Shown: positions 51,361-60,565, counted from the stretch's first letter. The stretch: 64,000 nt of DNA from Vibrio sp. VB16 (GCF_015594925.2 NZ_CP087591.1:372001-436000), one strand, 5' to 3'. Made by a program: numbers and translations. Notes: generated from the letters alone by a model not told the origin.

Positions 51361-54202
51361 AACTTACGCTATCCATCTCTGTAGTTGGGAGTTTCATCAC
51401 CACAGTACAACCTTTCCGGAGTTCCGAACTGACTAGCAGCTCTCCACCGAGATCAATCATCCTCTCCTGGATGCTGAATAAACCAAAGTGGCCATTTGAA
51501 CTGACGTTTTCAGGTAGTTGCTCTTTCATAAATCCAATTCCATCATCTTCGACTGTGATTATATAGCTTCCCGCCTTCTCTTCGATGGTCACCACAACTG
51601 CTGTCGCCTCAGCGTGTTTAATTACATTGACTAGTAATTCGCGGACGTTTCTAAACAAAATAGCTCTGAGGTCAAGACCCATGCGATCTTGTTGTAAGCG
51701 ATCGATCACCTCTACCTTAAGTCCATGTTTTTTCTCGCAAGCCTGATCTTTCCATTCAGTGATAGCCGCTGCTAAACCAAGTTCATTCAGTGATGGAGAG
51801 CTGATTTCGAAAATAAGATGACGGGTTTCCTGAATCGCAGTCAATAGCGACTGAGAGCTACTACGAATGAGTTCTGCAGCTTTCTCTTTGTCCGGTAAAT
51901 GTTTTAGTACCGCAGCCAACTGCAACCGTGTTAACGCTAATGATTGACCAACATTATCATGTAAATCTGCAGCAATTCGACGACGTTCTTGTCCTTCTAC
52001 TAGGGCTAATTGTAATGCTAATGATTTCAACCGCTGCTGATAGCTAATCAACTTATGTTCAATTTCTTTCCGCTCGCTAACATCCTGCATGGTACCAAAT
52101 AAGCGACTGACCTCGCCCTTGGCATTGCATACAACCTCCGCAATTGCATGAACATTGCACAATGAACCATCTACCTTAATCACTCTGTATTCGTACATCC
52201 CTCCTTGATGAGATCGCAACCATTTAGCATTATTTTCTTCAATGGCTTGATGATCATCTGGGTGTACCGACAGCATTATTTTTTGATAAGTAAGCTCTGT
52301 ATCGCTCGAGAATCCGAATATCCGATAAATTTCTTCAGACCAAGTAAGAATGTCATTGCTAAGATCCCATTCCCAATAGCCTAGTCGAGCAATGTTTTGT
52401 GCTTTAAGCGATTCCTTTTGACTTTTAAGTAAAGCGTTATTAACCTGTTCTCGTTCCGCTATTTCCTGCTGTAAATCTACAGTGCGAGAATTGACTAACC
52501 TACGCAAGCTGCTATTCCAAGTGATAAAACCTAATACAATAAGCAGCGCAATACAAAGAATAGAAATTATCCATATCAGTAACTCAGCATAAGCAATGCC
52601 CCGCACCTCGTATTTCAAAGTCACATATTTGCTTCGGATTGCTGTTCTTTCTCTTTCGTTAATACTAGACAGAGCGAGATTTATTAGGGAGTTCAACTCA
52701 GGCCCATCTTTACGGTTTCCCATCGAAAAATATTCAGTTCCTAGCGAGCTGGTAGCTATAATCTTAATATTGGAAAAACCACGTTTCTGAATAATGTAAG
52801 CCGTATTAGTCAAACTTCCGACAAAAGCGTCAATGTGACCATTAGCAAGCGCTTCAAGCGCCATTTCATTTGAGTCGTACAAAGCCAGCCTTATATCTGG
52901 ATAGTTTTCTAACAACAGTTTTTGTACATTTCCCGCTTTTAATACGGCTACTGATTTGCCGGTAAGGCTTTGAACGTCAGTTATAAAAACACTTTTATTA
53001 CGAGTAGCTATCACCGTTGACGACTCAATGTAATTGTCGCTAAATAACATATATTCTTGTCGTTCACGGCGATTCACTATGACAGGAATCATATCTGGGC
53101 CTTCCCCACGCTTCATTCCCTCAAGGAAGTCACTAAAAGGTTGCTCTGATACCTCATAATTAAATTCAATACCCGTACGCTGGGCAATTATGTTCAGGTA
53201 ATCAATGGCTAGACCTTCAGGGGGTTTACCCGCTTTCACTATCATATAAGGCGGCAAATCGACTACCATTACCTGTACCTTATGTTTCTTTTCAAGCCAT
53301 TCTCTTTGTTTCATGGTTAACGCCAATCTTGGCACTCTGTCCGCCATTGGGAAAAGTTCAGTCCACCTACTTCTGATTTTTTGATGCTCCTCTTCTGAAA
53401 TAGACGCAAGAGCCTTACTCAATAAGACCGTAAACTGCGGCCAATCTTTTCGAACCCCTGTATATAATCCAGCCGCCATCGTTTCAGGAAGCCCTGCCAC
53501 TTTAAGCCCCGTAATTAATTGCTTATCAATAGCATAGGTAAGTGTTGGCAATCCTCCAACCACAGCCTTAATTTCTCTATTTAGCAATGCATTCACGGCT
53601 TCGTCATAAGTCTTGTATAAAACTAACTCAATATCGGGATGGTTTTCCTTTAAGAAGTTCTCAGAGTAAGCTCCGGCCATAATTCCAACCCGCTTATTAA
53701 ATAAGTCATCCAGTGTAGTTATGTTCTGAATATCTTTGTTCACCAATATCGCCGATTGAAGTTGGCTATAAGGACCGACAAAATCGAGGTACTCTTTTCT
53801 CTCAGTATTTTTCAACAGAATACTAATGCCATCGACCTTATGCTCCTTCGCCAACCATTGCATTTCGGTCCAGGAGCCCGAAACCATATCTATTTTTATC
53901 CCTAGGCGTTGAGCAACAAGATCTAAATAGTCAGGCGCTAACCCTACTGATTCACCATCATCGTCTATAAAATTCAAAGGAGGAAATATACCGCCACCCA
54001 TGGTGATAATTGGATGCTCAGCCAGCCAAGCCTGTTCATTCGCTGTTAAAGTTAACTTTGAGTTAATTGTTACTGGTGATGACTCATGAGAAGTGTGCGC
54101 AAATAATATAGAAGAAAAAAAGATCAGTATGAGCCTTCCAACTACAGAAAGTTGGAGCCGAAGTTGGTAGTGTAACGTTCGCTTTTGGTTGCACTTATCC
54201 AT
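51353..54202 (-). CDS. Sensor histidine kinase with tandem periplasmic binding domains and PAS
   Basis: This 949-residue kinase has an N-terminal signal or anchor (about 18-35) and two SBP_bac_3 solute-binding domains in tandem (about 50-285 and 300-530). A transmembrane helix (541-561), a coiled coil, a PAS_3 domain (about 600-712), a HisKA_3 dimerisation domain with His748 in RRIAADLHDNVGQSL, and a HATPase (about 840-945, VEDDGIGF) follow. The tandem sensors resemble BvgS/EvgS, but the output half is NarX/DegS-like, matching the LuxR-type partner. The ligands are probably amino acids or similar polar molecules, by family analogy. Confidence 0.92.
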   Translation of the reverse strand: MDKCNQKRTLHYQLRLQLSVVGRLILIFFSSILFAHTSHESSPVTINSKLTLTANEQAWLAEHPIITMGGGIFPPLNFIDDDGESVGLAPDYLDLVAQRLGIKIDMVSGSWTEMQWLAKEHKVDGISILLKNTERKEYLDFVGPYSQLQSAILVNKDIQNITTLDDLFNKRVGIMAGAYSENFLKENHPDIELVLYKTYDEAVNALLNREIKAVVGGLPTLTYAIDKQLITGLKVAGLPETMAAGLYTGVRKDWPQFTVLLSKALASISEEEHQKIRSRWTELFPMADRVPRLALTMKQREWLEKKHKVQVMVVDLPPYMIVKAGKPPEGLAIDYLNIIAQRTGIEFNYEVSEQPFSDFLEGMKRGEGPDMIPVIVNRRERQEYMLFSDNYIESSTVIATRNKSVFITDVQSLTGKSVAVLKAGNVQKLLLENYPDIRLALYDSNEMALEALANGHIDAFVGSLTNTAYIIQKRGFSNIKIIATSSLGTEYFSMGNRKDGPELNSLINLALSSINERERTAIRSKYVTLKYEVRGIAYAELLIWIISILCIALLIVLGFITWNSSLRRLVNSRTVDLQQEIAEREQVNNALLKSQKESLKAQNIARLGYWEWDLSNDILTWSEEIYRIFGFSSDTELTYQKIMLSVHPDDHQAIEENNAKWLRSHQGGMYEYRVIKVDGSLCNVHAIAEVVCNAKGEVSRLFGTMQDVSERKEIEHKLISYQQRLKSLALQLALVEGQERRRIAADLHDNVGQSLALTRLQLAAVLKHLPDKEKAAELIRSSSQSLLTAIQETRHLIFEISSPSLNELGLAAAITEWKDQACEKKHGLKVEVIDRLQQDRMGLDLRAILFRNVRELLVNVIKHAEATAVVVTIEEKAGSYIITVEDDGIGFMKEQLPENVSSNGHFGLFSIQERMIDLGGELLVSSELRKGCTVVMKLPTTEMDSVSYE

Positions 54203-54492
54203 GGATTCCGATCGTGATTTATTAAAGATAAAAATAGAAACATGCTTTATTCACATGCAGAGTGAGGCAATAAGTAATTAGTTTACCCTCTCCTTTTCTC
54301 TTTTTCCTATTTTTATATGTATTAATGCGCATTTTTATTACAAAAATACGATGTAGAGTAACCGGGGTTGAATGAATAAAATACTCCACTCGCAGAGACA
54401 AATACTTCATCCATTGACGGATAATTTAATTTGGCTAACAGTAATCTGCGTAATTAACTGAATGAAAAATCACCGAGATTTCAACTTTATTT
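54203..54492. other. 290-bp intergenic region
   Basis: This region lies between the unknown small gene (54493-54831) and the kinase gene, and would hold the kinase promoter. It is AT-rich, with no recognisable gene or strong hairpin. Confidence 0.5.
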
Positions 54493-54831
54493 TCACAACA
54501 TTTTCTTAGTTAATACCAAAACACCATCGTTAATTTCCGAATTAAGGTCATTGTGCTTGAGGTATTTACTGATATCACATTTGAAATCATGTTTATGCTC
54601 CTTAGCAATGAGTTTTATCGTCTCTTTAGGGGTGTCCTCTAGTTCAACCTCCATTAACTTGGTTTCTAATTCAGAGACATACCAAACACGTTTCCAAAGT
54701 CTCTCTTCATCGTTGAGTCGGTACTTAACAGAGGCACTAAAGGCTTTTTCACTTGGCATCTGAAAAGGCTCCTCAATGTAAAATAAAATATCATCGAACT
54801 GTTCTGGTAGGTGCTCATGGCAAAAAAACAT
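54493..54831 (-). CDS. Unrecognised small cytoplasmic protein
   Basis: The ATG at 54831 (MFFCHEHLPEQFDDILFYIEEP) is taken; a frame starting eight codons upstream is also open. The 112-residue protein is charged, with predicted mixed strands and helices, no signal peptide and no membrane segment. Residues ERLWKRVWYVSELETKLMEVELEDTPKETIKLIAKEH form a likely amphipathic region. I do not recognise a family. It lies 68 bp downstream of the GGGtGRT gene on the same strand and may be its operon partner. Confidence 0.55.
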   Translation of the reverse strand: MFFCHEHLPEQFDDILFYIEEPFQMPSEKAFSASVKYRLNDEERLWKRVWYVSELETKLMEVELEDTPKETIKLIAKEHKHDFKCDISKYLKHNDLNSEINDGVLVLTKKML

Positions 54832-54898
54832 ACGGTACTCCTTCAATTTGTACAAGATAAGGAGGCCAGTGACGACTTCCTTATCTCTTATCTATGAA

Positions 54899-55897
54899 TT
54901 ATTTTATGGCTTGTTCAATAGCAACAGCTGTTGCTACGGTAGCACCTACCATTGGGTTATTCCCCATGCCTATTAGTCCCATCATTTCTACATGAGCTGG
55001 TACAGATGAAGAGCCGGCAAATTGCGCGTCACAGTGCATTCGCCCCATCGTATCTGTCATTCCATAAGAGGCAGGCCCCGCCGCCACATTATCTGGGTGC
55101 AGAGTACGTCCTGTACCACCACCAGAGGCAACAGAAAAGAAAGGTTGCCCCTGTTCTAAGCGTTCTTTTTTATACGTACCAGCCACCGGATGTTGGAATC
55201 GAGTTGGGTTGGTTGAGTTGCCTGTAATAGACACCTGAACATTTTCTTTATGCATCATTGCAACACCTTCTCTGACATCATCCGCTCCATAACATAAAAT
55301 TTCTCCATTAGAACCTTTAGAAAAGGAGCGACGAGACAGTTCAACAAGTTCACTGGTGTCGTAGTTAAATTTGGTTTCCACACAGGTAAAACCATTGAGA
55401 CGAGAAATTAAATACGCCGCGTCTTTACCTAAACCAATAAGAATAACCTTCAGCTTTCGATCTCTGACCTTGTTCGCATTGAGTGCTATTTTTATCGCAC
55501 CTTCCGCCGCGGCAAATGACTCATGACCGGCAAGAAAGCAGAAACATTCTGTCGTTTCACTAAGCAAACGCGCGGCCAAATGGCCATGTCCCAAGCCAAC
55601 TTTTCGCTGTTCAGCAACTGAGCCAGGAATACAGAAAGCTTGCAGACCTTCGCCGATATGATTTGCAGCATCCGGTGCGGTCTTAGACCGCTGTTTCAGC
55701 GCAATAGCAGCACCTAAGACGTATGCCCACCCTGCATTATCGAAGGCGATTTTCTGGGTTTCCTTAACGATTTTTCTTGGGTCAATATTTTTTTCTAGGC
55801 AGTATTCTTCAGCATGCTCCAAACTATCAAAGTCATTAGCCTGCAATGCGGTAAGAATTTGTTTTTCTCTTCGTTCATAATTTTCAAACTTTGGCAT
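54899..55897 (-). CDS. GGGtGRT-family protein
   Basis: This 332-residue protein contains the defining motif FSVASGGGTGRTLHPDNVA (about 260-275) of the GGGtGRT family. Other features are an N-terminal helical segment, GHESFAAAEGAIKIALNANKVRDRKLKVILIGLGKDAAYLISRL (nucleotide-binding-like, about 120-165), GQPFFS, and a Gly-rich C-terminus (GLIGMGNNPMVGATVATAVAIEQAI). The family is known mainly from anaerobes such as clostridia and spirochaetes and has no established function. It follows the NifU-like gene by 24 bp, the usual neighbour of this family. Confidence 0.85.
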   Translation of the reverse strand: MPKFENYERREKQILTALQANDFDSLEHAEEYCLEKNIDPRKIVKETQKIAFDNAGWAYVLGAAIALKQRSKTAPDAANHIGEGLQAFCIPGSVAEQRKVGLGHGHLAARLLSETTECFCFLAGHESFAAAEGAIKIALNANKVRDRKLKVILIGLGKDAAYLISRLNGFTCVETKFNYDTSELVELSRRSFSKGSNGEILCYGADDVREGVAMMHKENVQVSITGNSTNPTRFQHPVAGTYKKERLEQGQPFFSVASGGGTGRTLHPDNVAAGPASYGMTDTMGRMHCDAQFAGSSSVPAHVEMMGLIGMGNNPMVGATVATAVAIEQAIK

Positions 55898-55921
55898 AAT
55901 ATATTCCTTTGGTAGGTCTTG

Positions 55922-56614
55922 TTATTGGTGTCGAGGATTGATAGTTTTTGTGGCTTCTGAGTACCTACCATAGGTACCGGTTGCTTTAACAACCGCTTCG
56001 TTTGCTGAACACCCTTCACTGATCAGACCCATCATTTGGCCTACATTGACGTACTGATAACCAATAATTTCATCATTATCATCCAATGCCATAGACTGGA
56101 CATAACCTTCCGCCATTTCTAGATAACGCGCGCCCTTAATCTTGGTTCCGTAATGCGTACCGATAGAGCTACGTAATCCTTTTCCTAAGTCTTCAAGACC
56201 TGCACCTATCGGCAATCCTCCTTCAGAAAATGCGGTTTGAGTTCGACCGTAAGCAAACTGAAGAAAAATTTCTCGCATTGCAACGTTGATGGCATCGCAT
56301 ACTAAGTCAGTATTCATTGCCTCTAGAAGCGTCTTCCCAGTTAGAATTTCCGAAGCCATTGCAGCAGAGTGCGTCATTCCAGAACAGCCGATCGTTTCAA
56401 TCAACGCTTCCTCAATGATGCCGTTTTTGGTATTCAATGTGAGTTTTGCGGCGCCTTGCTGTGGTGCGCAAGTTCCAACGCCATGACTAACCCCGGATAA
56501 GGCGATAACATCTTTTGGTGAAATCCAGCGCCCTTCGACAGGAATAGGAGACGACATATGCCTTGGCCCGCGTGAAACGGAGCACATAGATTGAACTTCG
56601 GTAGAATAATTCAT
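55922..56614 (-). CDS. NifU-like iron-sulfur cluster scaffold protein, partner of GGGtGRT
   Basis: This 230-residue protein resembles the NifU N-terminal/IscU fold. Cys49 in HGVGTCAPQQGAAKLTL, Cys77 in ETIGCSGMTHSAAMASEILTGKTLLEA and Cys106 in TDLVCDAIN occupy the spacing of scaffold cysteines; Cys182 in SEGCSANEAV is extra. It is longer than IscU (about 128 aa), and the C-terminal half has no match I recognise. Proteins of this type are annotated as iron-sulfur scaffold next to GGGtGRT genes. Cluster assembly for the GGGtGRT protein is the likely job, but is inferred. Confidence 0.75.
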   Translation of the reverse strand: MNYSTEVQSMCSVSRGPRHMSSPIPVEGRWISPKDVIALSGVSHGVGTCAPQQGAAKLTLNTKNGIIEEALIETIGCSGMTHSAAMASEILTGKTLLEAMNTDLVCDAINVAMREIFLQFAYGRTQTAFSEGGLPIGAGLEDLGKGLRSSIGTHYGTKIKGARYLEMAEGYVQSMALDDNDEIIGYQYVNVGQMMGLISEGCSANEAVVKATGTYGRYSEATKTINPRHQ

Positions 56615-57013
56615 TGCTTACTCACTAAATCAATATATTAGAAAAGCAATAAGCATAGGAAAGGTTGGATATCGACGTTCTGTCAATACACAAGCCTAGG
56701 AATAATCCTATTGCTCTTGCGTGTATTAGCAGACGTCATCAGCTTTTTAGGGCGGTTTTGTATACGTGGGGGATTAAAGTATACATGGCGGAACATCATC
56801 GCCTTTTGCATATATTACTCTTATTTACCGTGCTGTAAACACCTTAATAGACACGTTTTATCGTAATGTAGTTAAGTTATTAAATAGGTTGGGTTTTAAT
56901 CATTACGTCCAGTTTTATACGCTATAGGGCCGTCAACTCATCCAACTAAGGTGATTAAGCTCAATCAAGTTGATATTTAAAATACCATTAACCCTATTCC
57001 CATAAAATAAGAA

Positions 57014-57051
57014 ACCAGTTACTAAAATATATTTGGATTTTAGTAACTGGT
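57014..57051 (-). terminator. 15-bp stem-loop, probable terminator
   Basis: ACCAGTTACTAAAAT (57014-57028) and its exact reverse complement (57037-57051) flank an 8-nt loop. On the minus strand it is followed by TTCTTATTTTATG. It could stop lsr read-through before the NifU-like gene. Confidence 0.65.
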
Positions 57052-57084
57052 GAATCAGATTAAACAGTGACAACGCCAAATTAC

Positions 57085-57110
57085 ATAACTAATAACTAAT
57101 AACTAATAAC
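57085..57110. repeat. 7-bp tandem repeat (AATAACT)n
   Basis: Three and a half copies of AATAACT lie head to tail. It is a simple-sequence tract in non-coding DNA. Confidence 0.8.
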
Positions 57111-57169
57111 TTGAGCACGATAACGATTACTTACGTAAATAATGGCATTATTCATCGGAAAATTATCGC

Positions 57170-57193
57170 AAAGGGAAAGGGAAAGGGAAAGGG
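57170..57193. repeat. 6-bp tandem repeat (AAAGGG)4
   Basis: There are four exact copies of AAAGGG in non-coding DNA between the NifU-like gene and the lsr operon. Confidence 0.85.
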
Positions 57194-57471
57194 ACGAATG
57201 TTAAGTTGCTAGGCTCCTAAAAATCAAACAATACATTTCATTCAAGTAATGACCAGACCAACCAATATTTTTTCTTATAAAACAATTTGATAGGAATTGT
57301 TGAACAAATTTTACGTCACTCCATTAAATCAAGAATATCGGTTCTTGTCTGGCTAACGGCCTGAAGACGAGTAACACAGCCGCAACTTGGATTCCTATTA
57401 CAGAGAGATTCCTAATCATTGTAATCGTACAACCGAAACGGTAATGAGAGTAGGAAAAAAACGTCGTAGTA

Positions 57472-57542
57472 ACGATAACAACCATAAAAAGTACTGCCAC
57501 ATAGCGATCTAACATGGCAGTACTTTTTATGGTTGTTATCGT
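57472..57542 (-). repeat. Perfect 28-bp inverted repeat, 15-nt loop
   Basis: The left arm (57472-57499, beginning ACGATAACAACCATAAAAAG) and the right arm (57515-57542) are exact reverse complements over 28 bp, separated by 15 nt. It lies 42 bp past the stop of the last lsr gene. On the minus strand it is followed after about 9 nt by a run of T. It may be a strong terminator, a small-RNA end, or the relic of a small mobile element. Confidence 0.8.
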
Positions 57543-57583
57543 AATCTTATTTCCCTCATAAGTGATTTTTATTTAAAGGTGTT

Positions 57584-58291
57584 TCATATATCCAATTTGC
57601 TCCTCCAAATACTGAGGTTCTCTTCAAGCTGACTATTTTTGAATAGAGCGCTACCCGAAACGATCAAATTCGCGCCTTGATTTGCCGAGTTAACCGCAAT
57701 ATCAAGCGTCATAGAACCGTCAACACTGATTAACAACTTACCTCCAAACCGATCAATTTTCTTATTCAGTAGACTCAATCTATCAGCAAAAAACTGTGGT
57801 TCCATTTTACTTCCATCACGAGGGTCTAAAGTGAGCAGCTGTACGATTTCTACATGAGGCAATAAATCATCAAGAACATCCAGATTAGTGGTAGGACAAA
57901 GACTTATCCCTCTAATTATAGGTCGCTCTCGACCTCGATATATCACGTTTAAGTCTTCCAGCTCTTGCATCACTGCAATAGCATTGTCTAGAGCTTCATA
58001 TTGCATGGTTACTACATGAGCACCCGCAGCAACAAATGCTTTCGCTTGTTGTAATGGATTAGCGGTCATAATATGAACATCGAGCACAAACGTTTCAGGT
58101 AAAGCAGGCACTAACCATGCTCCAAATGTCAACTTGGGGCAAAATACACCGTCCATCACATCCAAATGAAGCCACTCTGTTTTCGGTTGTAACGGTGATA
58201 GTGCCGCATCTATGTGACGCCATTCAGCGGCAGTAACCCCTACACTCATTCGTCGCTCATGTGTTGGAAGAATCCAGTTTCTATCACTCAT
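57584..58291 (-). CDS. lsrE: LsrE, ribulose-phosphate 3-epimerase-like protein
   Basis: This 235-residue TIM-barrel epimerase of the ribulose-phosphate 3-epimerase family has LHLDVMDGVFCPKLTFG, LDVHIMTANP, and LISVDGSMTLDIAVNSANQGANLIVSGSALF. The last position in lsrACDBFGE matches Salmonella LsrE, which is absent from the E. coli operon. It is thought to act on phosphorylated AI-2-derived sugars, but its exact reaction is not settled. It starts 8 bp after lsrG. Confidence 0.85.
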   Translation of the reverse strand: MSDRNWILPTHERRMSVGVTAAEWRHIDAALSPLQPKTEWLHLDVMDGVFCPKLTFGAWLVPALPETFVLDVHIMTANPLQQAKAFVAAGAHVVTMQYEALDNAIAVMQELEDLNVIYRGRERPIIRGISLCPTTNLDVLDDLLPHVEIVQLLTLDPRDGSKMEPQFFADRLSLLNKKIDRFGGKLLISVDGSMTLDIAVNSANQGANLIVSGSALFKNSQLEENLSIWRSKLDI

Positions 58292-58299
58292 AATATTTT

Positions 58300-58596
58300 C
58301 TACTCACCTATCATCAAGCCATAAAATTCTTGTTTTGTACGATCTCCAGTCATTATTCCTTCAAGATCTTTCACACACCGTAAGTAATGGGGTGTTTTTT
58401 TATGAGCTAAAACCGCCTCATCATCCCTATACGCCTCATAAATAATAAAACGCGTAGGTACTTTGGGGTCTTGCAAAACATCAAAGCGAACATTGCCCTC
58501 TTCCTTAAGTGAGCCAAGGTGGTTAGGCAAAAACACTTGCTTGAAACGTTCAACTTGATCCGACTTTACATTAATTTCTACCAGCGTAACGTTCAT
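58300..58596 (-). CDS. lsrG: LsrG, phospho-AI-2 isomerase
   Basis: This 98-residue ABM-domain protein (MNVTLVEINVKSDQVERFKQVFLPNHLGSLKEEGNVRFDVLQDP, then FIIYEAYRDDEAVLAHKKTPHYL) is the length and pattern of LsrG. LsrG isomerises 3-hydroxy-5-phosphonooxypentane-2,4-dione for LsrF. It lies between lsrF and lsrE. Confidence 0.93.
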   Translation of the reverse strand: MNVTLVEINVKSDQVERFKQVFLPNHLGSLKEEGNVRFDVLQDPKVPTRFIIYEAYRDDEAVLAHKKTPHYLRCVKDLEGIMTGDRTKQEFYGLMIGE

Positions 58597-58608
58597 TCCC
58601 CGTCCCTC

Positions 58609-59487
58609 TTATCTATTTTTTTCTGACAAATACAGCTCATGTGCATGTTGTGCCGACATCTTGTTATGAACAACCTCACGAACAGCCTTGATCATTGCAA
58701 TTGGGTTTTCTGATTGAAAAATGTTTCGTCCCATATCAACACCTGAAGCGCCTTGATCTATCGCCCTATAGCACATATCGAGCGCGTCAGGCTCTGGTAA
58801 CTTTTTACCGCCGGCAATCACAATGGGTACAGGACACCCAGCCACTATTTTTTCAAAGCCTTTTTCAACGAAGTAAGTTTTGACAAAATGAGAGCCGATT
58901 TCTGCCGCAATTCGAGTTGCTAAAGTGAAATATCGTTGGTCGCGAGCCATATCTTTGCCCACTCCCGTAACCGCCATAGTAGGAATGCCGTATCGGTTAC
59001 CATCATCAATCAATTTAATAATATTATTAATCGATTTGTGCTCGAACTTCGAACCGATATAAATTTGTGCTGCCATGGCTGAAACATTTAGGCGTATAGC
59101 ATCCTCAATATTTACAGCAACCGCTTCATTCTCCAAATCTGTCAGAATTGAATTAGCACCTGAGCAACGAAGAACAACAGGTTTGTTGGTATTTGCAGGC
59201 ACCATGGAACGAACAGCACCACGTGTTGCCATTAGCACATCCGTATGCTCAAACAACGGTTTAATGTTCAAATCAATTCGCTCAAGACCTGTCGTTGCTC
59301 CTTGAAAATAACCGTGGTCAAACGCCAACATGACTGTTTTACCCGTTTTCGGATTAAATATTTGAGATAAACGAGACTGCATACCCCAATCAAGTGCACC
59401 GCAACCCTTAATATCAAAAGTAGGATTTACCTGCGGTCTATCTAATCCAAAATCTTTACCGTCTTTAATATCATCTAAATCAGCCAT
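58609..59487 (-). CDS. lsrF: LsrF, 3-hydroxy-5-phosphonooxypentane-2,4-dione thiolase
   Basis: LsrF (292 aa) is a class I aldolase-like barrel that transfers an acetyl group from processed phospho-AI-2 to CoA. Motifs include MLAFDHGYFQGATTGLERID, the Lys in HFVKTYFVEKGFEKIV and the phosphate-binding VDMGRNIFQS. It follows lsrB across an intra-operon hairpin. Confidence 0.94.
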   Translation of the reverse strand: MADLDDIKDGKDFGLDRPQVNPTFDIKGCGALDWGMQSRLSQIFNPKTGKTVMLAFDHGYFQGATTGLERIDLNIKPLFEHTDVLMATRGAVRSMVPANTNKPVVLRCSGANSILTDLENEAVAVNIEDAIRLNVSAMAAQIYIGSKFEHKSINNIIKLIDDGNRYGIPTMAVTGVGKDMARDQRYFTLATRIAAEIGSHFVKTYFVEKGFEKIVAGCPVPIVIAGGKKLPEPDALDMCYRAIDQGASGVDMGRNIFQSENPIAMIKAVREVVHNKMSAQHAHELYLSEKNR

Positions 59488-59510
59488 CTGTCTTACTCCA
59501 AATTATAGGG

Positions 59511-59541
59511 GTAAGAGCCGATAACAAGACCGGCTCTGTTA
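59511..59541 (-). terminator. Intra-operon hairpin between lsrB and lsrF
   Basis: AGAGCCG (59514-59520) and CGGCTCT (59531-59537), with partly paired flanks GTA and TTAC, form a stem just after the lsrB stop. It has no clear T tract. It may protect lsrB mRNA and raise binding-protein levels. Confidence 0.6.
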
Positions 59542-59548
59542 CCCAAGC

Positions 59549-60565
59549 TTAAAAATCAAAATTATCGATATTCTCTTTTGTGAAAACAGTACGTTCAGGC
59601 ATGACGACAATTCCGTTGCCATCCGCTTCATAGTCATATTTCTGGACAGCATTCTTAGATACTTTTATAGAACCCACGCCCGGAATATCTAGTGTATCGC
59701 CGACATTCATATCGCCTTCTTTCAAGAGGTGATTTGCGACGTAAATTGAAATTTTGCCCTGATTGACGACATCCCAAAGACCAAACTGTTTTACCGTTCC
59801 ACGTTTTACGTATGGACGCATAACATTTGGCGTACTGAACCCTACAATAGCGACGTCATTAACCTTTAGGTTTTCTTTTGCCTGCGCAGCAGCAGGTAAA
59901 GCGTTGGCGTCAGGCGCAATGATTGCGTCTAGATCTGGATAGGCTTTGAGGATATTTTCCGCGGTCTGGAGCGATTTGGTCGCATCGTTGTAACCAAATT
60001 GTGTCGTGACGACCTCCCAACCAGGATGTTCATTAGCAATTTTTTCTTTCGCTGCTGCCACCCATTGATTCTGGTCTGTTACCGTAGGACTTGAGTAGAA
60101 AAAAGCAACCTTCGCTTTCTTTTTAGTAATCTGGTTAGAAGCCATGTCTATTAACATGCCGCCAAGTTGGTCGGGTGTGCCCTGGCTTATGTAGATACTA
60201 CGACATTCAGGTTTAGTATCGGAGTCCCATGTTAAAACCTTTACACCACGTTTCATGGCACGCTTTAGAGAAGGACAGAGACCTTCTGGGGACACGGCAG
60301 ACACTACGACAGCATTGTATCCGCGGTTTATAAAATTATTAATCAACTGAACCTGATTTGGCACACTAGGTTCCGTTGGACCATCATAAGTGACATCAAC
60401 ACCAAGCTCCTTACCTGCTGCAACAGCGCCCTGACCACCGCTCGTGAAAAAACCAACGCCAGTCAATTTGGGAATAAACGCAATTTTTTCAGTCGCCTGA
60501 GCGACAGAGGTCATCGCTATTCCCATAGAAATTGTTAACGCTAGTGCTTTTACAGACTTATTCAT
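59549..60565 (-). CDS. lsrB: LsrB, AI-2 periplasmic binding protein
   Basis: The ATG at 60565 (MNKSVKALALTISMGIAMTSVAQA) has CGGAGGA upstream; the longer frame to 60658 overlaps lsrD and is rejected. The 338-residue periplasmic protein has a signal peptide (cleaved near residue 24) and an LsrB-type sugar-binding fold: KIAFIPKLTGVGFFTSGGQGAVAAGKELGV, TWDSDTKPECRSIYISQGTPDQLGGMLIDMA, IIAPDANALPAAAQA. It binds AI-2 and delivers it to LsrACD. Confidence 0.94.
   Translation of the reverse strand: MNKSVKALALTISMGIAMTSVAQATEKIAFIPKLTGVGFFTSGGQGAVAAGKELGVDVTYDGPTEPSVPNQVQLINNFINRGYNAVVVSAVSPEGLCPSLKRAMKRGVKVLTWDSDTKPECRSIYISQGTPDQLGGMLIDMASNQITKKKAKVAFFYSSPTVTDQNQWVAAAKEKIANEHPGWEVVTTQFGYNDATKSLQTAENILKAYPDLDAIIAPDANALPAAAQAKENLKVNDVAIVGFSTPNVMRPYVKRGTVKQFGLWDVVNQGKISIYVANHLLKEGDMNVGDTLDIPGVGSIKVSKNAVQKYDYEADGNGIVVMPERTVFTKENIDNFDF

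Larger units (their letters stand above)
56615..57583. other. Repeat-rich 969-bp gene-free region
   Basis: I see no convincing gene; a 63-codon minus-strand frame at 57324-57515 begins inside a hairpin loop and is rejected. The stretch holds a leader-like hairpin (56685-56727), a 15-bp-arm stem-loop (57014-57051), a 7-bp tandem repeat, a 6-bp tandem repeat and a 28-bp-arm inverted repeat (57472-57542). It must contain the promoter of the NifU-like/GGGtGRT unit and the end of the lsr operon. Confidence 0.7.

Noticed and set aside
57324..57515. 63-codon minus-strand frame in the repeat-rich gap
   Set aside because: Its start lies in the loop of the 28-bp inverted repeat and its sequence has no domain character.
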